Of a DNA stretch of 51,557 bases, positions 24,520 to 32,103 are shown in pieces. A program made the translations under genes and the position numbers. The first letter of the stretch is position 1. Each line of letters opens with the position of its first letter. The notes beneath the pieces were generated by a model that was given only the letters and a program-made list of their open reading frames with translations, had not been told where the DNA came from and searched no databases. This DNA comes from Anaerolineae bacterium (GTDB lineage: Bacteria > Chloroflexota > Anaerolineae > Anaerolineales > UBA4823), in the NCBI GenBank assembly GCA_003327455.1, contig QOQU01000016.1, forward strand, positions 1 through 51,557. Direction: 5' to 3'.

Positions 24520-25044
24520 TTGAACAACCCGGATGAAAAAATCTTCACTCCCGAACCTGCACCGCGCAGCGGTGAGCGCAACGCCTGGATTTTGGCGTTT
24601 TTAATGGTGGTGCTCTGGCTGGTTTTCAGACTCACCTCCTGGAATTTGCCAATTACGGTCGAGATCCTGGTAATTTTTACCCTGGGCGCAGCGCTTCTGA
24701 TCAGCTTTGGCAATTGGGTCGAGCGCAAAACCATCCTCACCCTTACGAACGATGGCGTGCGTTTTGAAAACGGTTTGCGCAATATTCGCCTTGGTTGGGA
24801 GGAGATCGAGGAAGTGCGCGTGCGCCCGGCTGTATGGGGTAAGCGCGTGCAGGTGCGCAGCAAACAAACCCGCTTTGATTTTCACACCCTGGGGGAAGTC
24901 AAATATAAGGGGAGCGTGCAGGCAAAGACTGGCTTTGCTCAAGGAGACGAGATCGTCCGCCAGATCGTCCTGAACAGTGGTTTGCGTATCGCCGATCAAT
25001 TGGGGGACGAAATGGTCTATCAACGACCCTTTGTTCCCAAATAA
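24520..25044 (+). CDS. Small membrane protein with a PH-like domain, function unknown
   Basis: A 174-residue protein with two membrane helices (about residues 22-38 and 43-65), then a soluble part resembling bacterial PH-like domains (LTLTNDGVRFENGLRNIRLGWEEIEEVRVRP). It starts at TTG 24520, two bases after the ECF T-component stop; the next ATG is out of frame. The tight spacing suggests it belongs to the same transcript. I cannot assign a function. Proteins with this layout occur as stand-alone membrane proteins in many bacteria. Confidence 0.65.
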   Translation: MNNPDEKIFTPEPAPRSGERNAWILAFLMVVLWLVFRLTSWNLPITVEILVIFTLGAALLISFGNWVERKTILTLTNDGVRFENGLRNIRLGWEEIEEVRVRPAVWGKRVQVRSKQTRFDFHTLGEVKYKGSVQAKTGFAQGDEIVRQIVLNSGLRIADQLGDEMVYQRPFVPK

Positions 25045-25066
25045 GGTGAGGTAAAATAAAGAGACC

Positions 25067-25223
25067 TTCTGGCAAATTGTTCTGGAGTGCCAGATACAGA
25101 GATTTGTGATTTTTAGGGAGATGTATGGCTCACCTGCAAACAGGCTGTTTTATCACCGGCAGAAAGTATAACCCACGGAGCAGGCAGAGACTTTTTTCAG
25201 CAGATCTGCCATTGCAGTGCTCC
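25067..25223 (+). promoter_or_regulatory. Structured leader upstream of tyrS, no known class
   Basis: The 250-base gap before tyrS can fold. TCTGGCA/TGCCAGA form a 7-bp stem (25067-25093). GGAGCA and TGCTCC (25177-25182, 25218-25223) enclose GGCAGA/TCTGCC (25183-25188, 25205-25210). There is no T-box core (GGTGGNACC), which rules out the usual tyrosine T-box. It may be an unclassified regulatory leader or chance. Confidence 0.3.
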
Positions 25224-25294
25224 TCACGGTTCGTACTTTCCGTTTATTCAGATTTGCAAAGCTGCAATAAACCTTTGGATGGTGGAGTTGCCCA

Positions 25295-26524
25295 ATGACC
25301 TTATCTATGACCATTGACCAACAAGTCGAATACCTGATGCGCGGCACCGAGTATGGCGATGAGGAACTCAAGAAAGCCTTCACCGAGGAATTACGCCAGC
25401 GCCTGATTGAAGCCCAACAAGAAGGCCGCCCTCTGCGGGTTTATTGCGGCTACGACCCTCGCACAGCAGATTTACATCTTGGCCACACCATCACCATGCG
25501 CAAGTTACGCCAGTTCCAGGAACTGGGTCATGAAGTGACTTTTTTAATCGGCACTTACACCTCGTTGATCGGCGATCCGTCGGACAAAGATGTCCTGCGT
25601 CCCCAGCTTTCACCCGAAGAAGTGGAACGCAACGCCCGCACCTACGCCGAGCAGGCATATAAAGTCCTGGATCCTCAAAAGACAATCATTCGCTACAATG
25701 CAGAATGGCTCTCGAAGTTGACCTTTGCCGATTTAATCCACCTGGCTTCCAATTTCACCATTCAACAGTTTCTGACCCGCGAGAATTTTCGCCTGCGGTG
25801 GGAGCGCAATGATCCGATTTATCTACACGAAACCTTCTACTCCCTCATGCAAGGCTACGATGCTTATGCCTTAAAAGCCGATTGCCAGGTAGGCGGCACC
25901 GATCAACTCTTTAATATAGCCACCGCTGCCCGCAAGATTATGACCTTCCTAGGGGAAAAGCCCAATATCCCCATTATCATGGCGATCCTGCCCGGCACGG
26001 ATGGGGTAGTGCGGATGAGTAAATCACTGGGCAACCACATCCCGTTGAACACCACCGCTGACGATATGTACGGCAAGGTGATGAGCATCCCCGATTTCGC
26101 CATGGGCAGTTACTTCCGATTGGTAACGCGCTGGCAAAGTGAATATATCCAGGAGTTAGAAGAAGGGATGACGAGCGGCAAATATCATCCGCGGGACGTC
26201 AAGATGAAACTCGCTCGCGAGATCACCGCAATCTTTTATGGAGACCAGGCAGCCGAAGAAGCCGAACAAAACTTTGTGCGCGTCTTTCAACAGCGGGAAG
26301 CGCCCGAGGAAATGCCCGTCTATCAGCTTCGACCTGGACAGACCGTGCTGGAAGTCCTGCTGGCAGCCGGGTTGGTCGGCAGTAAAAGCGAAGGACGGCG
26401 ACTGATTGACCAACAGGGTGTGCGTTTGGACGGTGACCTCCTGGGTGATCCCAACCAGCCCTTCCCCCACGGCGGAGTGTTGCAGGTAGGCAAACGGCGC
26501 TTCGTGCGGGTGATGGAACAATAA
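25295..26524 (+). CDS. tyrS: Tyrosyl-tRNA synthetase
   Basis: Charges tRNA-Tyr; class I synthetase, 409 residues. The ATP-binding HIGH-type motif is HLGHT (residues 61-65) and the KMSKS-type loop is RMSKS (240-244). Tyrosine recognition includes LMQGYDAYAL followed by GGTDQ. The C-terminal S4 RNA-binding domain spans about residues 340-409 (VLEVLLAAGLVGSKSEGRRLIDQ). Its length and motif spacing fit the TyrZ-like branch. GGTGGAG lies eight bases before ATG 25295; a second ATG at 25307 is possible. Confidence 0.95.
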   Translation: MTLSMTIDQQVEYLMRGTEYGDEELKKAFTEELRQRLIEAQQEGRPLRVYCGYDPRTADLHLGHTITMRKLRQFQELGHEVTFLIGTYTSLIGDPSDKDVLRPQLSPEEVERNARTYAEQAYKVLDPQKTIIRYNAEWLSKLTFADLIHLASNFTIQQFLTRENFRLRWERNDPIYLHETFYSLMQGYDAYALKADCQVGGTDQLFNIATAARKIMTFLGEKPNIPIIMAILPGTDGVVRMSKSLGNHIPLNTTADDMYGKVMSIPDFAMGSYFRLVTRWQSEYIQELEEGMTSGKYHPRDVKMKLAREITAIFYGDQAAEEAEQNFVRVFQQREAPEEMPVYQLRPGQTVLEVLLAAGLVGSKSEGRRLIDQQGVRLDGDLLGDPNQPFPHGGVLQVGKRRFVRVMEQ

Positions 26525-26555
26525 TACCCTGCTTTCAGGTGTCTTTTACTTTTTA
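26525..26555 (+). terminator. Weak terminator-like sequence after tyrS
   Basis: A short CCTG/CAGG hairpin (26528-26539) is followed by a T-rich tract (26544-26554). The stem is only four base pairs, so the call is tentative. Confidence 0.3.
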
Positions 26556-26647
26556 AGGCTGAACATCTTGAGATCACTGACTGCGTGCGCGGGGCAGTGA
26601 ACGAAGCAATTTAACCCAATCTTTACCTGTCCCCAACAAATTTGTTA

Positions 26648-26676
26648 TTGATTCGGGGAACTTTTTCTGCTATAGT
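26648..26676 (+). promoter_or_regulatory. Sigma70-type promoter of the small membrane peptide
   Basis: TTGATT (26648-26653), a 17-base spacer and TATAGT (26671-26676), about 55 bases before the ATG at 26731. Confidence 0.6.
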
Positions 26677-26730
26677 GGGGTTAAGATTAATACAGGATGA
26701 GTGTCTGGTTAATCGAAGTGAGGCAGAAGA

Positions 26731-26823
26731 ATGTTCGACCCGGTTATCGTTATCCCTATCCTTCTCGTCGTGTTGATCATGGCGGGTTGCGTCTGGGCAG
26801 GTCTGGATGCACCTCGTTCGTGA
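26731..26823 (+). CDS. Predicted 30-residue single-span membrane peptide
   Basis: A 30-residue reading frame that is almost entirely one membrane helix: MFDP at the start, then a stretch of V, I and L (VIVIPILLVVLIMAG), ending CVWAGLDAPRS. It has its own promoter-like sequence (26648-26676) and a ribosome binding site, GTGAGG, eight bases before the ATG. That combination makes it more than a random short frame. I do not recognise it. Small proteins of this kind often act as membrane regulators, but nothing here shows a partner. Confidence 0.5.
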   Translation: MFDPVIVIPILLVVLIMAGCVWAGLDAPRS

Positions 26824-26884
26824 ACAAAGCGATCGAGCCAGGAGGCAAGCTTTAGAGGTGAAGTCGCGCCGCTGACTTCGATCT

Positions 26885-27769
26885 CTACACCCTGAACTGT
26901 CCCTTGTGACGGATCAGTTCACGTATGCGCGGCTGCAGGTAGCGAATGATGGGGGACGGCTGCGAGGGCTGCCAACCTCGGATGGCTTCTTCTAAATTTT
27001 CTTCCCACGGAGTTTCATCGTGCCAGATCTGTCCTGGCTCTTGCGCCTGCTCCAGGATGGCGATAGCCTGGAGCAAGACCTGGCGTTGCCTGTGACGATC
27101 ACCGGGTTTTCCCAGCGGCTGTCCAAAGGGGTGCTCAACCGCCAGGGTGCGCGGCACGCCGATTTTTTCTGCCCAATAGGGCATATTGGTAATCAACAGG
27201 GTGGCAAAACCTTGCGCTTCAAAAAACCGCGCCAGCACGGGCGCGTTGATGGCACAGTCTGGTCAAACGGGGGTTAGAAGCAGCCCATCAACTCCTTCGC
27301 CCTGCAAAGCCAACGCCACCTGAGGGGCAGAAGTCTCTAACCAGGCGCGCGGATTGGGCGGAAAACCCTGATAGCCCATAAAGGAATATGCCTGAGCAGC
27401 CAGGCTACCAATCCTTCCTTCTGCCACCAGTTCGCGCATGCGCTGGACAGGAAAGACCACGTTCAGGTCTTGCAGGATGGGCAAAGGGTTGATGTGCAGA
27501 TGGCTGATTCCGATCTGGTCAGGTGAGCAATCGGTCGGTATCGGGCGGTAGGTGGCATCCCCCCAGGTTGGCTCTGCCTGTTCGCGTTCGGTGTCAAATG
27601 GAGGCTGAACCTCCTTACAGTACAAGCCGGCGGTGGTGATCAGACTCAGTTTGCACTGCGAGAGCGGTTTGGTGAGCGGTGTCCAGGGAATCTCGCCCTC
27701 TACCAGCGGTTGTTGGTTACGGTAGAAAGCTGCGATCAGGCGCGGCAGGAATTTGAAACTGTCAACCAT
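26885..27769 (-). CDS. GrdB-like selenoprotein (glycine/sarcosine/betaine/D-proline reductase B family), TGA read as Sec169
   Basis: The minus strand encodes one continuous 294-residue protein if the TGA at 27265-27263 is read as selenocysteine. The part before it (168 residues: SLITTAGLYCKE, EPTWGDATYR, ISHLHIN) and the part after it (PDCAINAPVLARFFE) are the two halves of a known family. Its members carry U/C-P-x-C after LLTPV; here LLLTPV-U-PDC gives Sec169 and Cys172. A hairpin resembling a bacterial SECIS starts 17 bases after the TGA. The family is related to the Sec-containing subunit of glycine/betaine reductases; the small stand-alone members have no proven substrate. The start overlaps the ychF stop as TAATG. 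A premature stop in a Cys-type homologue is the alternative. Confidence 0.82.
27228..27245 (-). promoter_or_regulatory. SECIS-like hairpin for selenocysteine insertion
   Basis: Starting 17 bases after the in-frame TGA (minus strand), CGCGCC (27245-27240) pairs perfectly with GGCGCG (27233-27228) around the six-base loop CGTGCT, which contains GU. Bacterial SECIS elements are short stem-loops at this distance with a GU-containing apical loop. The hairpin lies inside the coding sequence, as expected for bacteria. Confidence 0.6.
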
Positions 27770-28869
27770 TAAACGTTAAAGCGAATATACAGAATATCGC
27801 CATCCTGAACAACATACTCTTTGCCTTCGATGCGCATCTGTCCGGCTGCCCGCACAGCCGCACTGCTGCCATAAGCTACAAAGGTCTCGTAGGGAATCAC
27901 TTCAGCCCGGATGAAACCCCGCTCAAAATCGGTGTGAATCACACCGGCAGCTTTGGGTGCTGTCCAACCACGAGGAATCGTCCACTGGCGCACTTCTTCT
28001 TCATTCATGGTGAAGAAACTGATCAACCCCAACAACTGATGGCTTTTACGAATGACCTGTTCCAGGCCGCCTTCCTGCACGCCAGCCAGTTGCAGGTATT
28101 CCTGCCGCTCTTGATCATTCAGCCCGGCCAGTTCCTGCTCTAACCTGGCACAGATCGCCAGCACTTCGATGCCCATTTCCTTGCCAACCTCGCGCACCTG
28201 ATCCAGGTAAGAAGAACCCTGGGCCAGGCTGTCCTCATCTACATTGGCAACAAAGATCATCGGTTTGGCAGTCAATAAACGCAGTTCATGGTTAATGGCC
28301 TGGAATAAATCGCTGTCGCGTTGTGGAAAGGTAGCGGCAGGCTTTCCCTGGGCAAGATGCTCGCGCAGGGCCTGGGCAAGTTCCATCATGGGCAGGAGTT
28401 TCTTGTCCCCTTTTAATGCGCCGCTCAGGCGATCGATCTTGCGCTCAACAAGCTGTAAGTCGGCAAGGGTCAGCTCGAGCTGGACGATTTCAATGTCCGC
28501 CCGAGGGTTAATTTCAGCAGCAACATGGGCCACATTAACATCTTCAAAGCAGCGCACCACATGGAGGATTGCCTGGGTATCCCGGATATTGGCAAGGAAT
28601 TGATTGCCCAACCCCTCCCCATGGCTGGCGCCTTTAACCAGGCCGGCGATATCTACAAATTCGATGGTGGCTGGCACTTTACGGGAGACACCCAGCAATT
28701 CGAAGAGCTTATCTAAACGAGGATCGGGAATGGGTACAATCGCCCGGTTGGGTTGGATGGTGCAGAACGGATAGCTGGCAACCTGAGCCTGTTGTTCCTT
28801 GCACAAAGCGTTAAACAGGCTACTTTTCCCCACATTTGGCAAACCGACAATTCCAATGCTCAGGCTCAT
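27769..28869 (-). CDS. ychF: Obg-family ATPase YchF
   Basis: Universally conserved P-loop ATPase that binds ribosomes and is linked to oxidative stress control, 366 residues. The G1 motif is GLPNVGKSS and G3 is DIAGLVKGASHGEGLGNQFL. The G4-like stretch FVANVDE departs from NKxD, in line with the ATP preference of YchF. The C-terminal TGS domain ends AGQMRIEGKEYVVQDGDILYIRFNV. Its stop codon shares one base with the start of the selenoprotein gene (TAATG), so the two should be co-translated. Confidence 0.96.
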   Translation of the reverse strand: MSLSIGIVGLPNVGKSSLFNALCKEQQAQVASYPFCTIQPNRAIVPIPDPRLDKLFELLGVSRKVPATIEFVDIAGLVKGASHGEGLGNQFLANIRDTQAILHVVRCFEDVNVAHVAAEINPRADIEIVQLELTLADLQLVERKIDRLSGALKGDKKLLPMMELAQALREHLAQGKPAATFPQRDSDLFQAINHELRLLTAKPMIFVANVDEDSLAQGSSYLDQVREVGKEMGIEVLAICARLEQELAGLNDQERQEYLQLAGVQEGGLEQVIRKSHQLLGLISFFTMNEEEVRQWTIPRGWTAPKAAGVIHTDFERGFIRAEVIPYETFVAYGSSAAVRAAGQMRIEGKEYVVQDGDILYIRFNV

Positions 28870-28914
28870 TTAAAGAGATTGTACATCAGAGTTGGAGAGA
28901 AGACAACAGTGAGT

Positions 28915-29658
28915 TCATTCGTCAAACGTATATACTCGAACAAAACGATCTAAAAAACCAGACATCCGGGTATCTGGATCGATATCAACCGCGAGAATTG
29001 AAATTTCACAATGCGGTGAGATCTCAGCAAGGGTATCGAGCATCACCTGGGCCGTTTTTGTTTCCATCACCGCATCATCCACAAGCAATACCCGATCTCC
29101 CATCAACCGGAACGACTCGGGCAAATACCCCTTAAGGGGGTCTATTCCCTGGCGTGAAAAAACCATATGATCGACTTCAATCGATTTTTGGTGATTTTTC
29201 GCAATGACTTTTGCCAGGTATTCGCCAATCACACAACCGGAAACCGCAGCCGTGATGATATGCTCAATACCATCCCGAACCACTTCCTCGGCTACATCAG
29301 CAAATTGTCCAATCACGCGTCGCATTTCCCAAAAGCCGCTATTGCGATAGCGTTGCAACTCACTGGCGCGTCCAATATCGTCGTCGGTGATCCCCAGCAA
29401 TAGGTTGATGGAGAACAAAGAACTGTGAAATAAATCGATGGTTCCCGCCTCAATGCGACCATATTCAAGGATATCCTCGGCAAACTTTTCCGAATAATGC
29501 TTGATCAGGGTAAATACATATTCGCGGGGGTTCAGTAAACCAGGGATCATTCTTTGTTCATCATAATCGGTAATCCATAACGCTAAAGCGCGCAGTTTAT
29601 CCATATCTTTCTCATAGCGCAACATTTCGTTATAAATCCCCAGGTTTATCTCAAACAC
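28915..29658 (-). CDS. Phosphoribosyltransferase-like protein with a novel N-terminal region
   Basis: A 247-residue protein. The C-terminal half looks like a type I phosphoribosyltransferase: the PRPP-binding stretch RVLLVDDAVMETKTAQVML (about residues 189-207) follows a beta strand and has acidic residues in the right place. The N-terminal ~125 residues are helical and do not resemble any family I know. Translation begins at GTG 29658 with GGAGCTG upstream. Its stop is 45 bases before the ychF start, and the two lie on the same strand. A role in nucleobase salvage or in regulation by nucleotides is possible; I cannot decide. Confidence 0.6.
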   Translation of the reverse strand: MFEINLGIYNEMLRYEKDMDKLRALALWITDYDEQRMIPGLLNPREYVFTLIKHYSEKFAEDILEYGRIEAGTIDLFHSSLFSINLLLGITDDDIGRASELQRYRNSGFWEMRRVIGQFADVAEEVVRDGIEHIITAAVSGCVIGEYLAKVIAKNHQKSIEVDHMVFSRQGIDPLKGYLPESFRLMGDRVLLVDDAVMETKTAQVMLDTLAEISPHCEISILAVDIDPDTRMSGFLDRFVRVYTFDE

Positions 29659-29994
29659 CGAAACAGCTCCCTTCTCTATCGAATTAAGTCAAAGCGGCGG
29701 AAACCCATGGCTTAACTGCTGAACCTGCTGAAGCAACTTCCTGTTGCATGGTCGAGGATTATAACCGATTTGCCAGGCTTTCTGAGCGCCACCTTCACGG
29801 CAGGACAAGGTTTACTTTGAAGAGACATGGATGAGAGTCAACTCGACCAACGATCCCTTACCCCGGTTATTTTCCCATCTGTCCAACGCTTCCTCTTGCA
29901 TCAGTTAAAATATAGGAAAACAGATGATGACGGTATCCAATCAACCCTTACTTTTAGAGATTTTGACAACGAAGTCTAGAAGGCAGGTATTAAG
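29659..29994. other. Non-coding gap between divergent genes
   Basis: No gene is seen here. It must hold promoters for the minus-strand phosphoribosyltransferase-like gene and the plus-strand radical SAM gene. A TTGACA at 29958-29963 lies close to the radical SAM start, but the matching -10 would be GTATTA at best. No repeat or strong hairpin stands out. Confidence 0.4.
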
Positions 29995-31242
29995 ATGATT
30001 GCAGAGACAAATAAGTCAAATGAAGGTGTACCGGTACTGATCCCGCAGGCGCTGGCGAAACGCTATGGTTGGCAAGGCGGTGAGATGCTTCAATTCCAGG
30101 AGAATGGCGACCGTCTTGAGGTCCTGCCGTCCGTGTCTCGCCTGCGCAAAGTGTATGTGGAAGTCACCAACATCTGCAACCTTGCCTGCGTGATGTGCAT
30201 CCGCAATATCTGGGAAGAGAGCAGCGGCTTTATGGAAGAAAACATCTTCCAGAAGATTCTAAACGGGATCGAGAGACTTTCCCCTCCCCCAACGGTCTTT
30301 TTTGGTGGCTTTGGCGAACCTTTAGCGCATCCTCATATTGTCGACATGGTTGCAGTAGCCAAAAGGGTCGGCGCAACGGTGGAGTTGATCACGAACGCCA
30401 CTTTGCTCACTCCCGAACGCTCCAGGCAATTAATCCAAGCCGGGCTGGATACTCTGTGGATTTCGTTAGATGGTATCCACCCGGAAAGTTATGCCGATAT
30501 CCGCCTGGGCGCCGAGCTGCCCAAAGTGCTCGAAAATATCGAAAGCTTTCAGCGTTTACGTCCACCCGCCCACCTTCCTCATCCTCAGATTGGCATTGTG
30601 TTTGTTGCCATGCGGCGCAATATCGCCGATCTGCCGGAGCTCTACCGCTGGCGCAAGCGTTTGGGAGCCAAGCAGGTTCTGGTCACCAATGTTCTGCCTT
30701 ATTCGGTCGAGATGTTGCACGAATCGCTTTATGCACGGGCACTGCACGAACCATTGTACATCTCCTCCAAATGGGTTCCAGAACTCGATTTCCCTCGCAT
30801 TGAGTTCGACAGCCTGACCCTGCAACCGTTCATCGAAACGCTGCGCAGCGGCTTTAACACCCGCTGGGGTGGGGTCAACCTGAGCACAGCAAGCGATTGG
30901 TGTCCTTTTATCCAGCGCGGTTCGGTTTCCATTGCCTGGCATGGCGGTCTCAGCCCCTGTTTGCCTTTGCTGCACGACCACACCAGCTATCTCGCCGAAG
31001 ACCGTCCACGTTTCTCCAAAGCCTATTTTGTCGGCAGCTTGAAAGAAAACACGTTGCCGGAATTGTGGGAGAATGCCGACTATCTGGCGTTCAGGGAGAA
31101 AGTACTACGCTTTGATTTTGCACCTTGCGCCGTCTGCGGTGGATGCGACCTCTCGCTGGAAAATAGTGAAGATTGTTACGGCAACACTTTTCCAACCTGC
31201 GGAGGCTGTTTGTATGCCCAGGGGATTGTCCGTTGCCCTTGA
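29995..31242 (+). CDS. Radical SAM protein with AbrB-like N-terminus, AOR cofactor/maturation type
   Basis: A 415-residue radical S-adenosylmethionine enzyme. The cluster motif is CNLACVMC (Cys61, Cys65, Cys68), followed by FFGGFGEPL. The C-terminus is rich in cysteines (CAVCGGC, CYGN, CGGC, CP) as in SPASM/twitch domains that bind auxiliary iron-sulfur clusters. The first ~48 residues (VLIPQALAKRYGWQGGEML, then GDRLEVLP) look like an AbrB/SpoVT swapped-hairpin domain, an unusual addition. Radical SAM enzymes encoded beside tungsten aldehyde oxidoreductases are thought to modify the oxidoreductase or its pterin cofactor. Context here (MoaD next, oxidoreductase nearby) supports that role by inference. 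Confidence 0.88.
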   Translation: MIAETNKSNEGVPVLIPQALAKRYGWQGGEMLQFQENGDRLEVLPSVSRLRKVYVEVTNICNLACVMCIRNIWEESSGFMEENIFQKILNGIERLSPPPTVFFGGFGEPLAHPHIVDMVAVAKRVGATVELITNATLLTPERSRQLIQAGLDTLWISLDGIHPESYADIRLGAELPKVLENIESFQRLRPPAHLPHPQIGIVFVAMRRNIADLPELYRWRKRLGAKQVLVTNVLPYSVEMLHESLYARALHEPLYISSKWVPELDFPRIEFDSLTLQPFIETLRSGFNTRWGGVNLSTASDWCPFIQRGSVSIAWHGGLSPCLPLLHDHTSYLAEDRPRFSKAYFVGSLKENTLPELWENADYLAFREKVLRFDFAPCAVCGGCDLSLENSEDCYGNTFPTCGGCLYAQGIVRCP

Positions 31243-31352
31243 AGCAGCAGAGATCGAGGTATAATCAGAGTAACCCACTCCAGTATTGGATTTCAGCGTT
31301 CCGACCGGCAATGCGATCCTGACAGGTGAGATCAGTTTAGGAGAATCAAGAA

Positions 31353-31631
31353 ATGAAGGTAAATTTCTATGCCACATTGCGGGCGATTGTCGGACAAAAA
31401 ACGGTCGAGATCGATCTTAACCATGGCGCAACCATCGAAGAACTGATCCACGAGATCGTGAAACAGTATCCAGCCCTGCGCGAACAACTGTTGGATGAAC
31501 AAGGCAACCTGCAAGGACATATCCACGTCTTTGTCAACGGGCGAGACGTGTATTACCTGGAGCAGGAACATCAAACCCCGCTGAAAGCAGAAGATAAAAT
31601 CGATATCTTTCCGCCCGTTGGGGGTGGCTAA
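31353..31631 (+). CDS. MoaD/ThiS family sulfur-carrier protein
   Basis: A 92-residue beta-grasp protein ending in FPPVGGG. The C-terminal double glycine is the site activated as a thiocarboxylate to deliver sulfur during pyranopterin synthesis. It contains VKFYATLR-type (VNFYATLRAIVGQKTV) and HVFVNGRDV motifs typical of MoaD. AGGAGA lies before ATG 31353. Its position between the radical SAM gene and the oxidoreductase locus suggests it serves molybdopterin/tungstopterin assembly for that enzyme. Confidence 0.92.
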   Translation: MKVNFYATLRAIVGQKTVEIDLNHGATIEELIHEIVKQYPALREQLLDEQGNLQGHIHVFVNGRDVYYLEQEHQTPLKAEDKIDIFPPVGGG

Positions 31632-31653
31632 GGGAACGCTTTTTGGATCACCG

Positions 31654-31905
31654 ATGAGAGTGGAACGGGAGATTCACGGCGTACCGGCGTGGTTGCTGGA
31701 GGAGTATCTACAGTCTCTGGGTGGTGAAATCGGAGAAGGAAGGATACATGGCAGGGGGTGGGAGGCATGGATCGAGAAGATCGCTCCATACCGCATTGGC
31801 TCGTTATCGGTGGGCAGAGTTCGCCTGACCCTCGAGGGCGATCCCGTGGAGATCGAGCAAATCCTGGACAAACTCGCCTGGAAAACCCTGCGCGGCGGCG
31901 GGTGA
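31654..31905 (+). CDS. Small MoaD-associated protein ending in GGG (possibly DUF1952-like)
   Basis: An 83-residue protein from ATG 31654, 22 bases after the MoaD stop. It reads MRVEREIHGVPAWLLEEYL, then GEIGEGRIHGRGWEAWIEKI, and ends TLRGGG. The layout recalls the domain that follows MoaD in a Thermus MoaD-related protein (DUF1952), here as a separate gene; I hold that match tentatively. The terminal GGG is like that of the preceding MoaD and could be a second activatable tail. A longer frame from TTG 31618 overlaps MoaD and is less likely. Confidence 0.6.
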   Translation: MRVEREIHGVPAWLLEEYLQSLGGEIGEGRIHGRGWEAWIEKIAPYRIGSLSVGRVRLTLEGDPVEIEQILDKLAWKTLRGGG

Positions 31906-32034
31906 AGTAGATATCTTGCCCACCCGCTGCAGCAAAGGCGAGTCGTAGAAGTATAATCACTGAGTGTCTGCTTCTCGTTACTACGGTTCTGGAACTATAT
32001 CTATATTAGGGTCTGAGTAAAATTGATCTTACAC

Positions 32035-32067
32035 ACAGGCAAGATGGGAAAATCCCATCTTGCCTGT
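32035..32067. terminator. Perfect 15-bp inverted repeat between convergent genes
   Basis: ACAGGCAAGATGGGA (32035-32049) pairs over all 15 bases with TCCCATCTTGCCTGT (32053-32067) around AAA. It lies between the plus-strand MoaD group and the end of the minus-strand oxidoreductase gene, so it probably stops transcription from both sides. Neither side has a proper T tract. Confidence 0.5.
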
Positions 32068-32103
32068 AAAACAAACTCCGGATCGGCTGTTAAAAGCTTG
32101 CGC

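Noticed and set aside
25045-25294. Tyrosine T-box upstream of tyrS
   Set aside because: The conserved GGTGGNACCGCG core is absent.
26840-26884. GAAGTC/GACTTC hairpin after the selenoprotein gene as terminator
   Set aside because: Six base pairs only and no T tract on the minus strand; too weak to call.
27263-27265. TGA as a true stop splitting the gene into two pseudogene fragments
   Set aside because: Both sides keep conserved family motifs in one frame, the position is the known Cys/Sec site with Cys at +3, and a SECIS-like hairpin follows. Selenoprotein is the simpler reading, though not proven.
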